Assembly: GCF_034119845.1 (NCBI RefSeq)
Contig: NZ_CP139420.1
Location: 1,900,001 to 1,964,000, forward strand
DNA: 64,000 nt
Source of the DNA: Flavobacterium sp. NG2
GTDB taxonomy: Bacteria; Bacteroidota; Bacteroidia; Flavobacteriales; Flavobacteriaceae
Direction: 5' to 3'
Below, piece after piece: positions 36,862 to 47,072 of the stretch. A program made the position numbers and the translations under genes. Positions within the stretch are counted from its first letter, which is position 1; each line of letters begins with the position of its first letter. The notes under the pieces were generated by a model. It saw only the letters and a list, made by a program, of their open reading frames with translations, was not told where the DNA came from and searched no databases.

Positions 36862-36892
36862 TTCATATATAAAATATAGATTTGTATATGAA
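36862..36892. promoter_or_regulatory. Inverted repeat in the IclR/transporter divergent region
   Basis: TTCATATA (36862-36869) and TATATGAA (36885-36892) are perfect 8-base arms with a 15-base spacer, 34 bases before the transporter start. It is a candidate IclR operator. Confidence 0.5.
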
Positions 36893-36925
36893 TTAACAAA
36901 ATCAAAAAACCAAAACTATTAAATT

Positions 36926-37978
36926 ATGTCAAATCCGCTATTGGGAACCTTTGTCCATGCCGTAGGTGGGGTCTCTGCTTCTACTTGTTATGTTCCTTTT
37001 CAAAAAGTAAAAAAATGGTCGTGGAATACCTACTGGTTGTTGCAAGCTGCTTTTGCTTGGTTTGTATTTCCGGTAATTATTGGGTTTTTGACAGTGCCTG
37101 ATTTGGTGTCCGTTTTCAAGGATTCGCCTATTTCGGTTATTGTTAATGCGACTTTACTGGGAGCGGTTTATGGTTTTGGCGGAATGTGTTTTGGTTTTGC
37201 CATCAGGCACATTGGCTATTCGTTGACTTATACTATTTCGATTGGGATTTCGGCGGTTTTAGGGACAATTGTCCCTTTATTAATGCACGGGAATTTGGTC
37301 GAAAAATACAAGGCTCCGGGAGGCGCTATAATTTTTATAGGAATGTTTATTGCCATTATAGGGATTGCCATTTGTGGAGTAGCAGGTTACCGCAAGGAAG
37401 CCGATTTAAAACGAAATGCTCAGCAAGGGGATGCTATCATCAGTTTTGATATGAAAAAAGGCTTGATATTAACGCTTATTGCAGGGGTTTTATCGGCTGT
37501 TTTTGGGATTTCTCTTGAAGTAGGAGCGCCAGTGGCTGAAATGGCGGGGAAATATGGCGCGGGTAATTTTGAAGGCAATGCTAGTTTGATTCTTTCCACT
37601 TTTGGGGCTTTTGCAACCAATTTGGTTTGGTTTGTAATGGCGGGCATCAAGAACAATACCTTAAAGGAATTTACGGATGTCAAAGGTATTGGAAAACGCA
37701 GTTTCGGAATCAATTTCGGCATGTCGGTGTTGAGTGGTGCGTTGTGGTACGGTCAGTTTTTCTTTTATGGAATTGCACACGTACAAATGGGAGCCTTCAA
37801 ATTTGCCAGTTGGGTAATCCATATGTCGATGTTGATTTTCTTTAGTTACATCATCGGGATTATAATGAAAGAATGGCAAGCAGTTAGTAAACGAACGTAT
37901 AACACACTGATTTTGGCCTTATTTGTATTAATAGCTTCGTTTTTTATCATGACTTATGGCAGTATGCAAGGCGCTTAA
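36926..37978 (+). CDS. RhaT-family sugar:proton symporter
   Basis: 350 residues and about 10 transmembrane segments. The opening GTFVHAVGGVSASTCYVPFQKVKKWSW and the later YGQFFFYGIAHVQMG align well by eye with E. coli RhaT (L-rhamnose-proton symporter). The substrate is likely a neutral L-sugar. It lies 115 bases from the divergent IclR gene and 74 before the CoA-transferases, so it appears to open the operon. A second, more distant RhaT-like carrier is encoded at 55090-56115. Confidence 0.8.
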   Translation: MSNPLLGTFVHAVGGVSASTCYVPFQKVKKWSWNTYWLLQAAFAWFVFPVIIGFLTVPDLVSVFKDSPISVIVNATLLGAVYGFGGMCFGFAIRHIGYSLTYTISIGISAVLGTIVPLLMHGNLVEKYKAPGGAIIFIGMFIAIIGIAICGVAGYRKEADLKRNAQQGDAIISFDMKKGLILTLIAGVLSAVFGISLEVGAPVAEMAGKYGAGNFEGNASLILSTFGAFATNLVWFVMAGIKNNTLKEFTDVKGIGKRSFGINFGMSVLSGALWYGQFFFYGIAHVQMGAFKFASWVIHMSMLIFFSYIIGIIMKEWQAVSKRTYNTLILALFVLIASFFIMTYGSMQGA

Positions 37979-38052
37979 AACTGGTTTTTACATTGGCTAA
38001 AAAAAACAACAACTTTAAACTTTTAAACAAAAAAACTTTAAACTAAAAAGTA

Positions 38053-39195
38053 ATGAAACCATTAGAAGGAATTGTAGTTCTTGAATTTGCCCAATTTATG
38101 GCAGGTCCCTCAGCGGGTTTGCGATTGGCTGATTTAGGAGCAAGAGTAATCAAGATAGAAAGACCCACACACGGGGAGGCGGGAAGACAAATTGCACTTA
38201 AAAACTTGTTTTTGGATGGCAGTAGTTTGGTTTTTCATACCGTAAACAGAAATAAAGAATCCTATGCAGCCGATTTAAAAAATCCAGAAGATTTAGAATG
38301 TGTCAAAAAACTCATCGCTCAAGCGGATGTGATGACGCATAATTTTCGCCCGGGAGTGATGGAGAAAATAGGTTTGGATTACGAAAAAGTAAAAGCGATT
38401 AATCCTAAAATGGTGTATGCTACCGTTACGGGATATGGCACGACAGGACCTTGGGTTAAAAAACCAGGTCAGGATTTATTAGTACAATCCATGTCGGGTT
38501 TTGTGAATTTAACAGGGAATAAAAACGATGATCCAGTGCCTGTGGGAGCAGCGGTTTCGGATATTATTACGGGTTGTCATTTGGCACAAGGAATTCTTTC
38601 CAGTTTATTCAAAAGAACTAAAACAGGATTAGGCGCTTGGGTTGAAGTGAGTTTATTAGAATCAACTTTGGATTTCCAATTTGAAGCCTTAACTACTTAT
38701 TTGAATGATGGTCACCAAAAGCCATCAAGAGCCGAAAAAGGTTCGGCGCAACCGTATTTGGGTGCGCCATACGGAGTGTACAAAACTAAAGATGGATATC
38801 TCTCACTAGCTATGGGTTCACTACTGCGTTTGGGTGAAGTTTTGGGTTGTGAGGCTATTCAAAATTATACCGATACCAACTCTTGGTTTACAAAAAGAGA
38901 CGAAATTATGACCCTTTTAGGTGATTTCTTAATTCATAAAAACACCCAAGATTGGTTGGCTGTTTTAGAGCCTGCTGGCATTTGGTGTTCGGATGTGTTT
39001 GATTACCAAACTTTATTGAATCACGAGGCCTACAAAGTTTTGGCAATGGATCAAAAATTACCATTACTATCCGGTGAAGAGGTGCATACCTTACGTTGTC
39101 CGATTCGTGTGAATGACGAACGAATTTTTGCAAAAAAACCAGCACCCCGAGTAGGACAACATACAAACGATATTAGAAAAGAATTTAATTTGTAA
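38053..39195 (+). CDS. Family III CoA-transferase (CaiB/BaiF), first of a tandem pair
   Basis: 380 residues of the family III CoA-transferase fold. Signatures are [27 protein letters not shown] at the front, and the catalytic Asp170 in [26 protein letters not shown] and the C-terminal CPIRV complete the family pattern. These enzymes move CoA between organic acids, such as succinate and a hydroxy acid. The downstream paralogue is 11 bases away, has the same length and the same catalytic Asp, so the two may be subunits of one enzyme, as in SmtAB or BbsEF. No signal peptide. The acid substrate is unknown. Confidence 0.9.
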   Translation: MKPLEGIVVLEFAQFMAGPSAGLRLADLGARVIKIERPTHGEAGRQIALKNLFLDGSSLVFHTVNRNKESYAADLKNPEDLECVKKLIAQADVMTHNFRPGVMEKIGLDYEKVKAINPKMVYATVTGYGTTGPWVKKPGQDLLVQSMSGFVNLTGNKNDDPVPVGAAVSDIITGCHLAQGILSSLFKRTKTGLGAWVEVSLLESTLDFQFEALTTYLNDGHQKPSRAEKGSAQPYLGAPYGVYKTKDGYLSLAMGSLLRLGEVLGCEAIQNYTDTNSWFTKRDEIMTLLGDFLIHKNTQDWLAVLEPAGIWCSDVFDYQTLLNHEAYKVLAMDQKLPLLSGEEVHTLRCPIRVNDERIFAKKPAPRVGQHTNDIRKEFNL

Positions 39196-39206
39196 CCCAA
39201 GCCAAA

Positions 39207-40349
39207 ATGAAACCATTACAAGATATATTAATCGTTGATTTGAGTCAGTTTTTATCGGCTCCTTCCGCTACTTTGCGTTTAGCTGATTTAGGAGCGCGTG
39301 TCATCAAAGTAGAAAAACCAGAAACGGGTGATATTTGCCGTCAATTATATGTTTCCAATGTCATATTAAATGGCGAATCTTCTGTTTTTAGAGCGATTAA
39401 TCGAAATAAAGAAAGTTTTCAAGCCGATTTAAAAAAGGAAGCCGACAAACAACAAGTACTAAAATTGATTGCCAAAGCAGATGTGTTAGTTCATAATTTT
39501 CGCCCCGGTGTTATTGACCGTTTGGGCTTGGATTACGAAACTGTAAAAAAAATTAATCCTTCCATTGTTTACGGAAACATTTCAGGTTATGGTACCGAAG
39601 GTCCTTGGAAGGCAAAACCCGGACAGGATTTATTAGCACAATCCTTATCAGGTTTGACTTGGCTAAACGGAAAAGCCACCGATGGTCCTGTTCCTGTAGG
39701 AGTAGCTATTGTTGATATTTTATCAGGAGCTCATTTGGCTCAAGGAATTTTGGCTGCTTTAATCAAAAGAGCCAAAACAGGGGAAGGAAGTAAAATCTCG
39801 GTCTCTATGTTGGAATCTATTTTAGATTTTCAATTTGAATCGATTACTACTTTTTATCACGATGGAGGCCAACCTACAGTGCGTCCTGAGAGTAATAGTG
39901 CACATGCGTATTTAGGTGCGCCTTACGGAATTTATCAAACACAATCAGGCTATATGTCACTAGCCATGGGAGCAATTCCAGTTATTGGCGAATTAATAGA
40001 CTGTGAAGCTTTATTAAATTATCCCGAAAGAGCGAGTTGGTTTACGGAACGTGACGAAATCAAAAAGATTTTAGCTCAACATTTACTAACCCATACAACG
40101 GAGCATTGGTTGAGTTTGTTAGAACCCGCCGATATTTGGTGTGCGCAAGTGATGAGTTGGGACGAACTTTTTGCTCATGATGGATTCAAAATTTTAGAAA
40201 TGATTCAAAAAGTGCGCATGGGAGATGGTTTTGAATACGAAACCACCCGTTGCCCGATTAAAATTGACGGACAATATTTTACTTCCCCCTTAGGCTCACC
40301 CGTATTAGGCGAGCATAATGAATCCATAAGCAATGAATTTAAGATATAA
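39207..40349 (+). CDS. Family III CoA-transferase (CaiB/BaiF), second of a tandem pair
   Basis: 380 residues, the same length and domain order as its upstream neighbour: [36 protein letters not shown], catalytic Asp170 in [10 protein letters not shown], and CPIKI near the end. The high similarity points to tandem duplication followed by divergence. Both keep the catalytic Asp, so either homodimers or a heteromer could be active. The stop shares its last base with the start of the solute-binding-fold gene (TAATG), which implies tight coupling and a shared process. Confidence 0.9.
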   Translation: MKPLQDILIVDLSQFLSAPSATLRLADLGARVIKVEKPETGDICRQLYVSNVILNGESSVFRAINRNKESFQADLKKEADKQQVLKLIAKADVLVHNFRPGVIDRLGLDYETVKKINPSIVYGNISGYGTEGPWKAKPGQDLLAQSLSGLTWLNGKATDGPVPVGVAIVDILSGAHLAQGILAALIKRAKTGEGSKISVSMLESILDFQFESITTFYHDGGQPTVRPESNSAHAYLGAPYGIYQTQSGYMSLAMGAIPVIGELIDCEALLNYPERASWFTERDEIKKILAQHLLTHTTEHWLSLLEPADIWCAQVMSWDELFAHDGFKILEMIQKVRMGDGFEYETTRCPIKIDGQYFTSPLGSPVLGEHNESISNEFKI

Positions 40350-41581
40350 TGAAAAAGCCAAAGTTTAAAATAGCGGTACGTAAATTTGATGCTTTCGAAT
40401 CATCAATAGCTAGAATTTGGGATTCTTTTTGTCAAAAAACAAACTGTGATTTTGAGTTGGAGGCTGTCGCATTCGACCTTCATCCTTTATACGATACTAT
40501 TTTAAAAAATAAGGGTTTGGCTAATGGCGATTGGGATGTTTCCTTAATCAATACCGATTGGATTACCGAGGCCTATGCCGCCCAAGCCATCGAAGATTTA
40601 ACTCCCTATATTGCTAAAAAAGCACCAGAAAATTTCCCAGAAGGTTGGTCAGAATCCTTGTTGTACAAACAACGTTTTGACGGTGGGACTTATGGATTGC
40701 CTTTTCATGATGGACCTGAATGTTTGATTTATCGAAAAGACCTATTTGAATCCATAGACGAAGGTGTCGCTTTTTACAGAGATTATGGGAAACCGTTGCA
40801 AGTACCCCAAACATGGGATGATTTGATGGAAGTGGCCGATTTTTTCAACAGACCAGAGGAAAATTTGTACGGGACTACTTTTGCAGCTTTTCCTGATGGT
40901 CACAATACGGTTTTTGATTTTTGTTTGCAATTGTGGACCCGTGGAGGTGATTTATTTGATGCAAATAAAAAAATAAAAATCAATACAGCGGTTGCGATTG
41001 AAGGAATGGAGTTTTATCGTAAGGCGTTACAAAATACGAATGCAATTCATCCTGATTCTAGAAACTTTGATTCGGTTAAGTCTGGTATGGCTTTCGCCAA
41101 TGGGAATCTAGCGATGATGGTGAATTGGTTTGGATTTGCCTCATTCAGCGAAGTCTATGCAGATTCGAAAGTAAAAGGAAAAGTGGATGTGACTAATGTG
41201 CCAGCCGGACCTAATGGCGAAGGTGTTTCGTTGAATGCTTATTGGATGTACGTAATAGGAAAAGGCAGTAAAAACAAACAGTTAGCCTATGATTTTATCC
41301 AGTTTGCGGTCAATGCTCAAAATGATAAATTATTGACTTTAGAAGGCGGTATTGGTTGCCGAAAATCCACTTGGCATGACCCTGAAGTCAATACAGTAGT
41401 TCCATATTATTACAAATTAGAAGAATTGCATCAAAACACCCGTTCGTTACCACGTAAGAGCAATTGGTCAACCATTGCTGATGTAATTGATCAAGTCGTT
41501 CTCGATGTGATTAATAGTGAAAAGGATATCGAAACCATTCTCAACCAAGCACAACTAAAAATTGACCAAATAGAAAATTAG
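40349..41581 (+). CDS. Solute-binding-fold protein without signal peptide
   Basis: 410 residues resembling family 1 extracellular solute-binding proteins for sugars (LPFHDGPECLIYRKDLFES, PQTWDDLMEVADFF, GNLAMMVNWFG). Unusually, the mature domain starts at once ([14 protein letters not shown]) with no signal or lipobox, and no ABC permease is nearby. It begins by a one-base overlap with the CoA-transferase stop, so it is probably cytoplasmic and works with it. Periplasmic-binding folds have become enzymes elsewhere (thiaminase I, Thi5), so a cytoplasmic enzyme, sensor or carrier is possible. A start upstream can be excluded by the overlap. Confidence 0.75.
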   Translation: MKKPKFKIAVRKFDAFESSIARIWDSFCQKTNCDFELEAVAFDLHPLYDTILKNKGLANGDWDVSLINTDWITEAYAAQAIEDLTPYIAKKAPENFPEGWSESLLYKQRFDGGTYGLPFHDGPECLIYRKDLFESIDEGVAFYRDYGKPLQVPQTWDDLMEVADFFNRPEENLYGTTFAAFPDGHNTVFDFCLQLWTRGGDLFDANKKIKINTAVAIEGMEFYRKALQNTNAIHPDSRNFDSVKSGMAFANGNLAMMVNWFGFASFSEVYADSKVKGKVDVTNVPAGPNGEGVSLNAYWMYVIGKGSKNKQLAYDFIQFAVNAQNDKLLTLEGGIGCRKSTWHDPEVNTVVPYYYKLEELHQNTRSLPRKSNWSTIADVIDQVVLDVINSEKDIETILNQAQLKIDQIEN

Positions 41582-42029
41582 ATTTTTAAGAGTAAATAAG
41601 GTGAAGGATTTAAAGTCGCCATTATTAAAAGAGTTTTTGCCACAGGTTTTAAGAAAGTGGGGTGCTTTACTTCGTTCGTTCGATTTCGCTCAGGTGACAA
41701 AGCGTTCCTACCTTTAATATAGATTAAAATCTAAACTATTATCTGCGAAAATCTGCCAAATCTGCGTAAATCTGCGTGTAATGTTTTTTCACGCAAATTT
41801 GGCAGATTATCAAAAGAGTAAGCTAGAATTAGAATGATAAAAAAGATTTTCAGGTCAATTAAAGAATTAATCTAAGCTAATCTGTGAAATCCGTGGCAAA
41901 AGAATTCATTTAGACACGACATTCAATTATAGCTATTATTTAGTACGAATTACGGATATGTGGTAGCTAATAAATCATATGTAACATACAAAATACAGCA
42001 ATTTATAGAAATTAGCAAAAAGAATTAAA
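41582..42029 (+). other. Intergenic region with a hairpin, between two halves of the cluster
   Basis: No gene is seen. Inverted repeats AATCTGCCAAAT (41750-41761) / ATTTGGCAGATT (41797-41808) and TGCGTG (41773-41778) / CACGCA (41790-41795) make a hairpin; AATCTGCG-type units repeat around it. GGATATGTGGTAGC near 41953 may be a regulatory motif. Confidence 0.5.
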
Positions 42030-43100
42030 ATGGATATTAACTACAAACCCGAATTGCCTTTAGAGAATCGCCCTATTTACATCATTGGTGCGGGAGGCAT
42101 TGTGCGTGATGCTCATTTGCCTGCCTATAAAAGTGTAGGATTTACAATAGCTGGAATTACCAATAGAACACGTCCAAGGGCTGAAGAATTAGCGACTCAG
42201 TTTGGTATTCCGATGGTTTACGAAACAGTAGCTGAAATGGTTCAAGATGCTCCAGAAAATGCTGTTTTTGATTTAACATTAATGCCGAATCAATTTGTGC
42301 AAACCTTAGAACAATTACCTGATGGGGCGGCAGTTTTGATTCAGAAACCAATGGGAGATGATTTTAAGCAAACTCTCGAAATTCTGAACGTTTGTAGAAG
42401 AAAAAAATTAAAAGCAGCCATCAACTGTCAGATGCGTTTTGCACCTTATGTGATGGCAGCAAAATATTTAATAGAACAAGGATTAATAGGCGAATTGTAT
42501 GATTTTGAAGTAAGACTTACGACTTATACACCTTGGGAATATTTTCCCAATGTGGTCCATCATCCAAGATTAGAAATCCAGCAACACAGCATTCATTATA
42601 TTGATTTGATCCGCTCGTTTTTAGGAAATCCAAAAGGGGTATATTCCAAAACCCTTCGCAATCCTGCCAAACCGATGTCTTCGACCCGAACCACAACTAT
42701 TATGGATTATCAAGATTCGATTCGCGCTATTATCAATACCAATCATGATCATAATTTTGGTGAAAAAAATCAAGAAAGTTTTGTGAAATGGGAAGGAACA
42801 AAGGGAGCTATCAAAGCACGAATTGGTTTATTACTAGATTACCCAAATGGAAAACCTGATTTGTTTCAATATTGTATTCTCAAAGAAGGTGAAGAACCAA
42901 AATGGGTTGAAGTTCCTCTTGAAGGCTCGTGGTTTCCAGATGCTTTTGTGGGAACGATGGCTTCGTTGATGCGCTTTGTAGAAGGTTCCACAACCGAATT
43001 ACCAACGAGTGTAGAAGATGTGGTGCATTCGATGGCGATTGTCGAAGCGGCTTATGAATCGAATGACAAAGGTGGGGTAAGTCCCAATTATAATATCTAA
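42030..43100 (+). CDS. Gfo/Idh/MocA-family oxidoreductase, atypical active site
   Basis: 356 residues. N-terminal Rossmann motif [16 protein letters not shown] and the Gfo/Idh lysine in QKPMG (Lys106; the usual form is EKP). The C-terminal domain starts near residue 125. In the usual active-site segment D-x-G-x-H-x-x-D, this protein has QHSIHYID, so the first acidic residue appears replaced by Gln. The family oxidises sugars and sugar acids with NAD(P). It is cytoplasmic and shares an operon with a MaoC hydratase and an exported GH29, tying it to a sugar released outside. Confidence 0.8.
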   Translation: MDINYKPELPLENRPIYIIGAGGIVRDAHLPAYKSVGFTIAGITNRTRPRAEELATQFGIPMVYETVAEMVQDAPENAVFDLTLMPNQFVQTLEQLPDGAAVLIQKPMGDDFKQTLEILNVCRRKKLKAAINCQMRFAPYVMAAKYLIEQGLIGELYDFEVRLTTYTPWEYFPNVVHHPRLEIQQHSIHYIDLIRSFLGNPKGVYSKTLRNPAKPMSSTRTTTIMDYQDSIRAIINTNHDHNFGEKNQESFVKWEGTKGAIKARIGLLLDYPNGKPDLFQYCILKEGEEPKWVEVPLEGSWFPDAFVGTMASLMRFVEGSTTELPTSVEDVVHSMAIVEAAYESNDKGGVSPNYNI

Positions 43101-43110
43101 AATAAAAAAC

Positions 43111-43554
43111 ATGCATATTGTATCACGATTTTATGAAGACTACGAATTAGGTAGTACACGAGAAACTTTAGGGAGAACGATAACCGAAACCGATTTTGTT
43201 GTCCACGCAGGACATACAGGCGATTTTTTTCCGCATCATATGGATGCCGAATGGTGTAAAACACAGCCTTTCAAACAACGTATTGCGCATGGTACCTTGA
43301 CTTTTGCAGTAGGAATTGGCATGACTGCCACCGAAATTAATCCAGAGGCTTTTTCAAAAGGCTATGACCGTTTGCGTTTTGTAAAACCGGTTTTCATTGG
43401 AGATACCATTCGAGTGGTGGTGACCATTAGTGAAAAGAAAGAATCCAACAAGCCAGACCTTGGACATATCACAGAACATGTAGAAATATTCAATCAAAAC
43501 GACCAGTTGGTTTTGGTTTGTGACCATATTTTATTAGCAAAATATAAATCATAA
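43111..43554 (+). CDS. MaoC-like (R)-specific enoyl-CoA hydratase/dehydratase
   Basis: 147-residue single hot-dog domain. The catalytic motif is seen as [10 protein letters not shown] (Asp38 and His42/His43), matching the SGD.NP.H.D pattern of (R)-hydratases, and [11 protein letters not shown] forms the central helix. The enzyme would add or remove water on a CoA thioester. It lies 10 bases after the oxidoreductase and 3 before a GH29. Its presence next to family III CoA-transferases implies a CoA-thioester intermediate; the substrate is not known. Confidence 0.85.
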   Translation: MHIVSRFYEDYELGSTRETLGRTITETDFVVHAGHTGDFFPHHMDAEWCKTQPFKQRIAHGTLTFAVGIGMTATEINPEAFSKGYDRLRFVKPVFIGDTIRVVVTISEKKESNKPDLGHITEHVEIFNQNDQLVLVCDHILLAKYKS

Positions 43555-43557
43555 CAG

Positions 43558-45123
43558 ATGAAAAATACCCTTTTAGGATTAGCCAGTTTAGCGTTAATCT
43601 CCTGTAACGCACAGCAACAAACAACAAAAAAGAAAGTTGCGACAAAGAAAATTGAATACAAAGCCGATTGGGAGTCGTTAAAACAACACCAAACTCCAGA
43701 ATGGTTTTTGGATGCTAAATTTGGTATCTATTGCCATTGGGGACCTTATTCGGTACCTGAGTATAAAAACGAATGGTATTCTCATTGGATGTATGTACAC
43801 AAAGACAATCCTGAAGCCAGAAACGGAAAAGACAGTGAGTACTATACGCATCACGTGAAAACCTATGGCCCACTAGATAAATTCGGCTACAAAGATTTTA
43901 TTCCAATGTTCAAAGCCGAAAAATTTAATGCAGCAGAATGGGCTGATTTATTTGAAAAATCGGGAGCTAAATTTGCTGGTCCCGTTTCGGAACATGCCGA
44001 TGGTTTTGCGATGTGGGATAGTGATTTGACCAAATGGGATGCCAAAGATATGGGGCCTAAACGCGATGTTATGGGCGAATTATCCAAAGAAATTCGTAAA
44101 CGAAACATGAAGTTTATCGCTACTTTCCACCGCCAATGGTTGTATGCTTGGTTTCCTACTTGGGATGAAACAACGGATGCCTCAGATCCAAAATATGCTG
44201 GTTTGTATGGTCCAAAAGTGAAAAAAGGAGATTTCCTTTTCCCAGATAACCCAAACAGAAAAAAACTAGGAGCGGCATCTTATTATCCTTATCCTGACGA
44301 ACAATTTAACAAAGAATGGTTGGATCGTTTGAAGGAAATTATCAATAAATACAACCCTGACATGGTATGGTTTGATAATAAAATGGATATTATCGGTGAA
44401 AAATACCGCAAAGAATTTTTGCAATATTACTACAACCATGGTCAAAAAAGAAACCAAGAAGTCGTTTCGACTTATAAGTTTAATGATTTTGTTAAAGGGA
44501 CTGCCGTTTTGGATTTAGAGCGTTCTCGTATGAAAGAGAAACAGCCTTTTCCTTGGTTAACAGATGATTCAATCGACTGGAAATCATGGTCGCATATTGC
44601 CGATCCGAATTATAAATCCACCAATCGTTTGATTGATTTCTTAGTCGATGTTGTCAGCAAAAATGGAGGCGTATTATTAAATATAACACCTAAGGCTAAT
44701 GGTGAAATTCCTGAGCCAGTAAAAGAACGTTTATTGCAAATGGGCGATTGGCTTCGTACCAATGGGGAGGCTATTTACGGAACACGTACTTTTGATATTT
44801 ATGGAGAAGGCGATTTTGAAGTAAAAGAAGGGCATTTAAGTGAAGACAAAAATGCAGACAATACAGCCAAAGACATTCGCTTTACAACCAAAGGGGATAT
44901 TGTTTATGCTACGGTCTTAGACTGGCCAGCTGGAGACAAGCTTGTTATTCATTCATTTAAGAAAGAGGGGCCTTATTTGAAAAACGGAATTCAATCCATT
45001 GAATTTTTGGCCAATAAAAAAATGATGAAGTATCGTATGGAAAATGATGGCTTGCATATTCAGTTACCAAAAGAAAAAGTAGGGGACTATGCATTTGTAT
45101 TTAAAATCACTCCGAAAAAATAA
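43558..45123 (+). CDS. GH29 alpha-L-fucosidase/galactosidase-like lipoprotein
   Basis: 521 residues with a lipoprotein-type signal (LALISCNAQQ, Cys16). GH29 motifs are PEWFLDAKFGIYCHWGPYSVP, SEHADGFAMWDSDLTKWDA and MVWFDNKMD with the nucleophile Asp273. The enzyme would remove a terminal alpha-L-fucose or, in this porphyran-type context, alpha-L-galactose. Placing it 3 bases after a cytoplasmic MaoC gene is unusual and links the hydrolase to a CoA-based pathway. It is the second of three GH29 paralogues; a MITE-like element follows. Confidence 0.85.
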   Translation: MKNTLLGLASLALISCNAQQQTTKKKVATKKIEYKADWESLKQHQTPEWFLDAKFGIYCHWGPYSVPEYKNEWYSHWMYVHKDNPEARNGKDSEYYTHHVKTYGPLDKFGYKDFIPMFKAEKFNAAEWADLFEKSGAKFAGPVSEHADGFAMWDSDLTKWDAKDMGPKRDVMGELSKEIRKRNMKFIATFHRQWLYAWFPTWDETTDASDPKYAGLYGPKVKKGDFLFPDNPNRKKLGAASYYPYPDEQFNKEWLDRLKEIINKYNPDMVWFDNKMDIIGEKYRKEFLQYYYNHGQKRNQEVVSTYKFNDFVKGTAVLDLERSRMKEKQPFPWLTDDSIDWKSWSHIADPNYKSTNRLIDFLVDVVSKNGGVLLNITPKANGEIPEPVKERLLQMGDWLRTNGEAIYGTRTFDIYGEGDFEVKEGHLSEDKNADNTAKDIRFTTKGDIVYATVLDWPAGDKLVIHSFKKEGPYLKNGIQSIEFLANKKMMKYRMENDGLHIQLPKEKVGDYAFVFKITPKK

Positions 45124-45138
45124 ATTTAACATAACCCG

Positions 45139-45330
45139 TTGGGTGTAATTAGTTTTTGATGATGTTTTTTCGTCAGTTCGAGTAAATTTTCAGAAAATGC
45201 GAATAGCTTTTTCAGAAAATTTGTATCGAGAACAAGAAAAATAGCAGCAAAAACGGTTCTCGATACATTTTTTGTTCCGTTTCTCTCCACAAAAAACACT
45301 CGAACTGACGTTTTTAATAATTACACCCAA
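45139..45330. mobile_element. MITE-like palindromic element (about 192 bp)
   Basis: Nested perfect inverted repeats: TTGGGTGTAATTA (45139-45151) / TAATTACACCCAA (45318-45330), CGTCAGTTCGAGT (45171-45183) / ACTCGAACTGACG (45298-45310), and TGTATCGAGAAC (45222-45233) / GTTCTCGATACA (45256-45267). It encodes nothing and looks like a dispersed non-autonomous repeat. Confidence 0.65.
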
Positions 45331-45376
45331 TGCGTTTCAACATATAAGTCATATCAGTTAATTGAGTAATAAAAAA

Positions 45377-45422
45377 AGCCACGAATTCACTAATTACAAT
45401 AAAAATTAGTGAATTCGTGGCT
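45377..45422. repeat. Palindromic hairpin related to that at 24.4 kb
   Basis: 19-bp perfect arms (45377-45395, 45404-45422) sharing AGCCACGAATTCAC with the element at 24361-24409. A copy of AACATATAAGTCATAT (45339-45354) lies just upstream, as seen in the araC-P450 spacer. Confidence 0.7.
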
Positions 45423-45488
45423 AAAACAACTTAGTATCAATTGATTGTTGGTGTGCCTTTTTGATTTAAAGGTTTTAAAAGATAAAAA

Positions 45489-47072
45489 ATGAAAAATTTG
45501 TATGTAAAAATCCCGTTGACTTTGCTGTTGTTTTGCCAAGTTCTATTGGGACAATCTTCAAAAAACAAACCGAATATTATTTACATCATGTCTGACGATC
45601 ATACTTCCCAAGCTATTGGAGTGTATGGAGGACGATTGGCTCGCTTGAATCCTACGCCAAATATTGATGCCTTGGCTAATGAGGGGCTTTTGTTTAAAAA
45701 TGCTTTTACAACCAATTCCATTTGTACGCCTAGCCGCGCTAGTATTATTACTGGACAATATTCGCAAACCAATGGGGTATTGGATTTGGATGGCGAATTA
45801 GATCCAGCCAAAGAATACCTGCCGATGGAGATGAAAAAGTTAGGCTATGTTACAGCTATGATTGGGAAATGGCATCTCAAAAATGAGCCCTCAGCTTTCG
45901 ATTTTTACAAAGTATTAGATGGTCAAGGAAAATATTTTAATCCTTCCTTTCTTGAAAAAGGAAAAGGAACTTGGCCTAAAAACGAAGTGAAATCAGTAGG
46001 GCATTCTTCGGATGTGATTACAGATATCACTTTAGATTACTTGAAAAATAGAGACAAATCCAAGCCCTTTTTTATCATGCATCACTACAAAGCACCGCAT
46101 GATATGTTTGAATTTGCCCCGCGCTACAAAGACTATTTAGCCGATGTCGAAATTCCAGAACCGGCTAGTTTGTATTACCAACCTAATTTTGGTTCCGCCG
46201 CTACCATGGGCGAAAACGGCAAAATGAGAGCGGTAGTAGGTTCGTCCGTTTCTGATAAACATTTGAGAAGAAACTATGTCAATATGTTGCTAAACGATAC
46301 AGTTTCAGGGACTATTGGAACCCATCTGGCCTATCAAGAATACCTCAAAAGATATTTGCGTTGTGTCAAAGGTGTTGATGATAATTTAGGTCGCCTTTTT
46401 GATTATTTGAAAAAAGAAGGACTTTGGGAAAACACCGTGATTGTTTACACGGCCGATCAAGGAATGATGTTGGGCGAACACGATATGATTGATAAGCGTT
46501 GGATGTATGAAGAGTCGATGCGTATGCCGTTTATCGTGCATTATCCTAAAATGATAAAATCAGCTAGAACAACTGATTTATTGATTAACAATACTGATTT
46601 TGCTCCAACTTTAATCGAATTGGCCAAAGGTAAAAAACCAGATTATATGCAGGGTATGAGTTTCATCAATACCTTACAAGGCAAAGAAGAGAAAAACTGG
46701 AGAACGGCTACCTATTACCGCTATTGGATGCATAACATTCATCATTGGGTACCTGCGCATTTTGGGGTGCGAACTAATCAGTACAAATTGATTTTCTATT
46801 ATTCTAAACATTATTTACCAGAAGCCGAATGGGACAAATTTTATTGGTCGAAAGAAATGAAAAGCATTGGATGGAACACATCAGTGGCTTGGGAATTTTA
46901 TGATTTAAAAAATGACCCTGAGGAACTAAACAATCAATATAAAAATCCAAAATTCAAAACGATTATAGCCTCCTTAAAAGAAGAAATCTTACGTCAACGA
47001 AATCAATGGAATGAAACGGATAAAAAATATCCTGAAATTCAAAAAGTGATTGATAAGCATTGGAATGATTAA
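45489..47072 (+). CDS. Sulfatase (formylglycine-dependent), exported
   Basis: 527 residues with a signal peptide (LLLFCQVLLGQ). The metal-binding start is PNIIYIMSDDHTSQ. The formylglycine motif is SICTPSR with Cys79, and DQGMMLGEHDM is a second metal block; IGKWHLKNE supplies a catalytic Lys-His. The C-terminal EFYDLKNDPEELNN is typical of S1 sulfatases. It likely desulfates galactan oligosaccharides or monosaccharides. It is monocistronic, with a GH16 following 247 bases later. Confidence 0.9.
   Translation: MKNLYVKIPLTLLLFCQVLLGQSSKNKPNIIYIMSDDHTSQAIGVYGGRLARLNPTPNIDALANEGLLFKNAFTTNSICTPSRASIITGQYSQTNGVLDLDGELDPAKEYLPMEMKKLGYVTAMIGKWHLKNEPSAFDFYKVLDGQGKYFNPSFLEKGKGTWPKNEVKSVGHSSDVITDITLDYLKNRDKSKPFFIMHHYKAPHDMFEFAPRYKDYLADVEIPEPASLYYQPNFGSAATMGENGKMRAVVGSSVSDKHLRRNYVNMLLNDTVSGTIGTHLAYQEYLKRYLRCVKGVDDNLGRLFDYLKKEGLWENTVIVYTADQGMMLGEHDMIDKRWMYEESMRMPFIVHYPKMIKSARTTDLLINNTDFAPTLIELAKGKKPDYMQGMSFINTLQGKEEKNWRTATYYRYWMHNIHHWVPAHFGVRTNQYKLIFYYSKHYLPEAEWDKFYWSKEMKSIGWNTSVAWEFYDLKNDPEELNNQYKNPKFKTIIASLKEEILRQRNQWNETDKKYPEIQKVIDKHWND

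Noticed and set aside
40349..41581. Ordinary ABC sugar importer
   Set aside because: No signal peptide or lipobox, and no permease or ATPase genes in the window.
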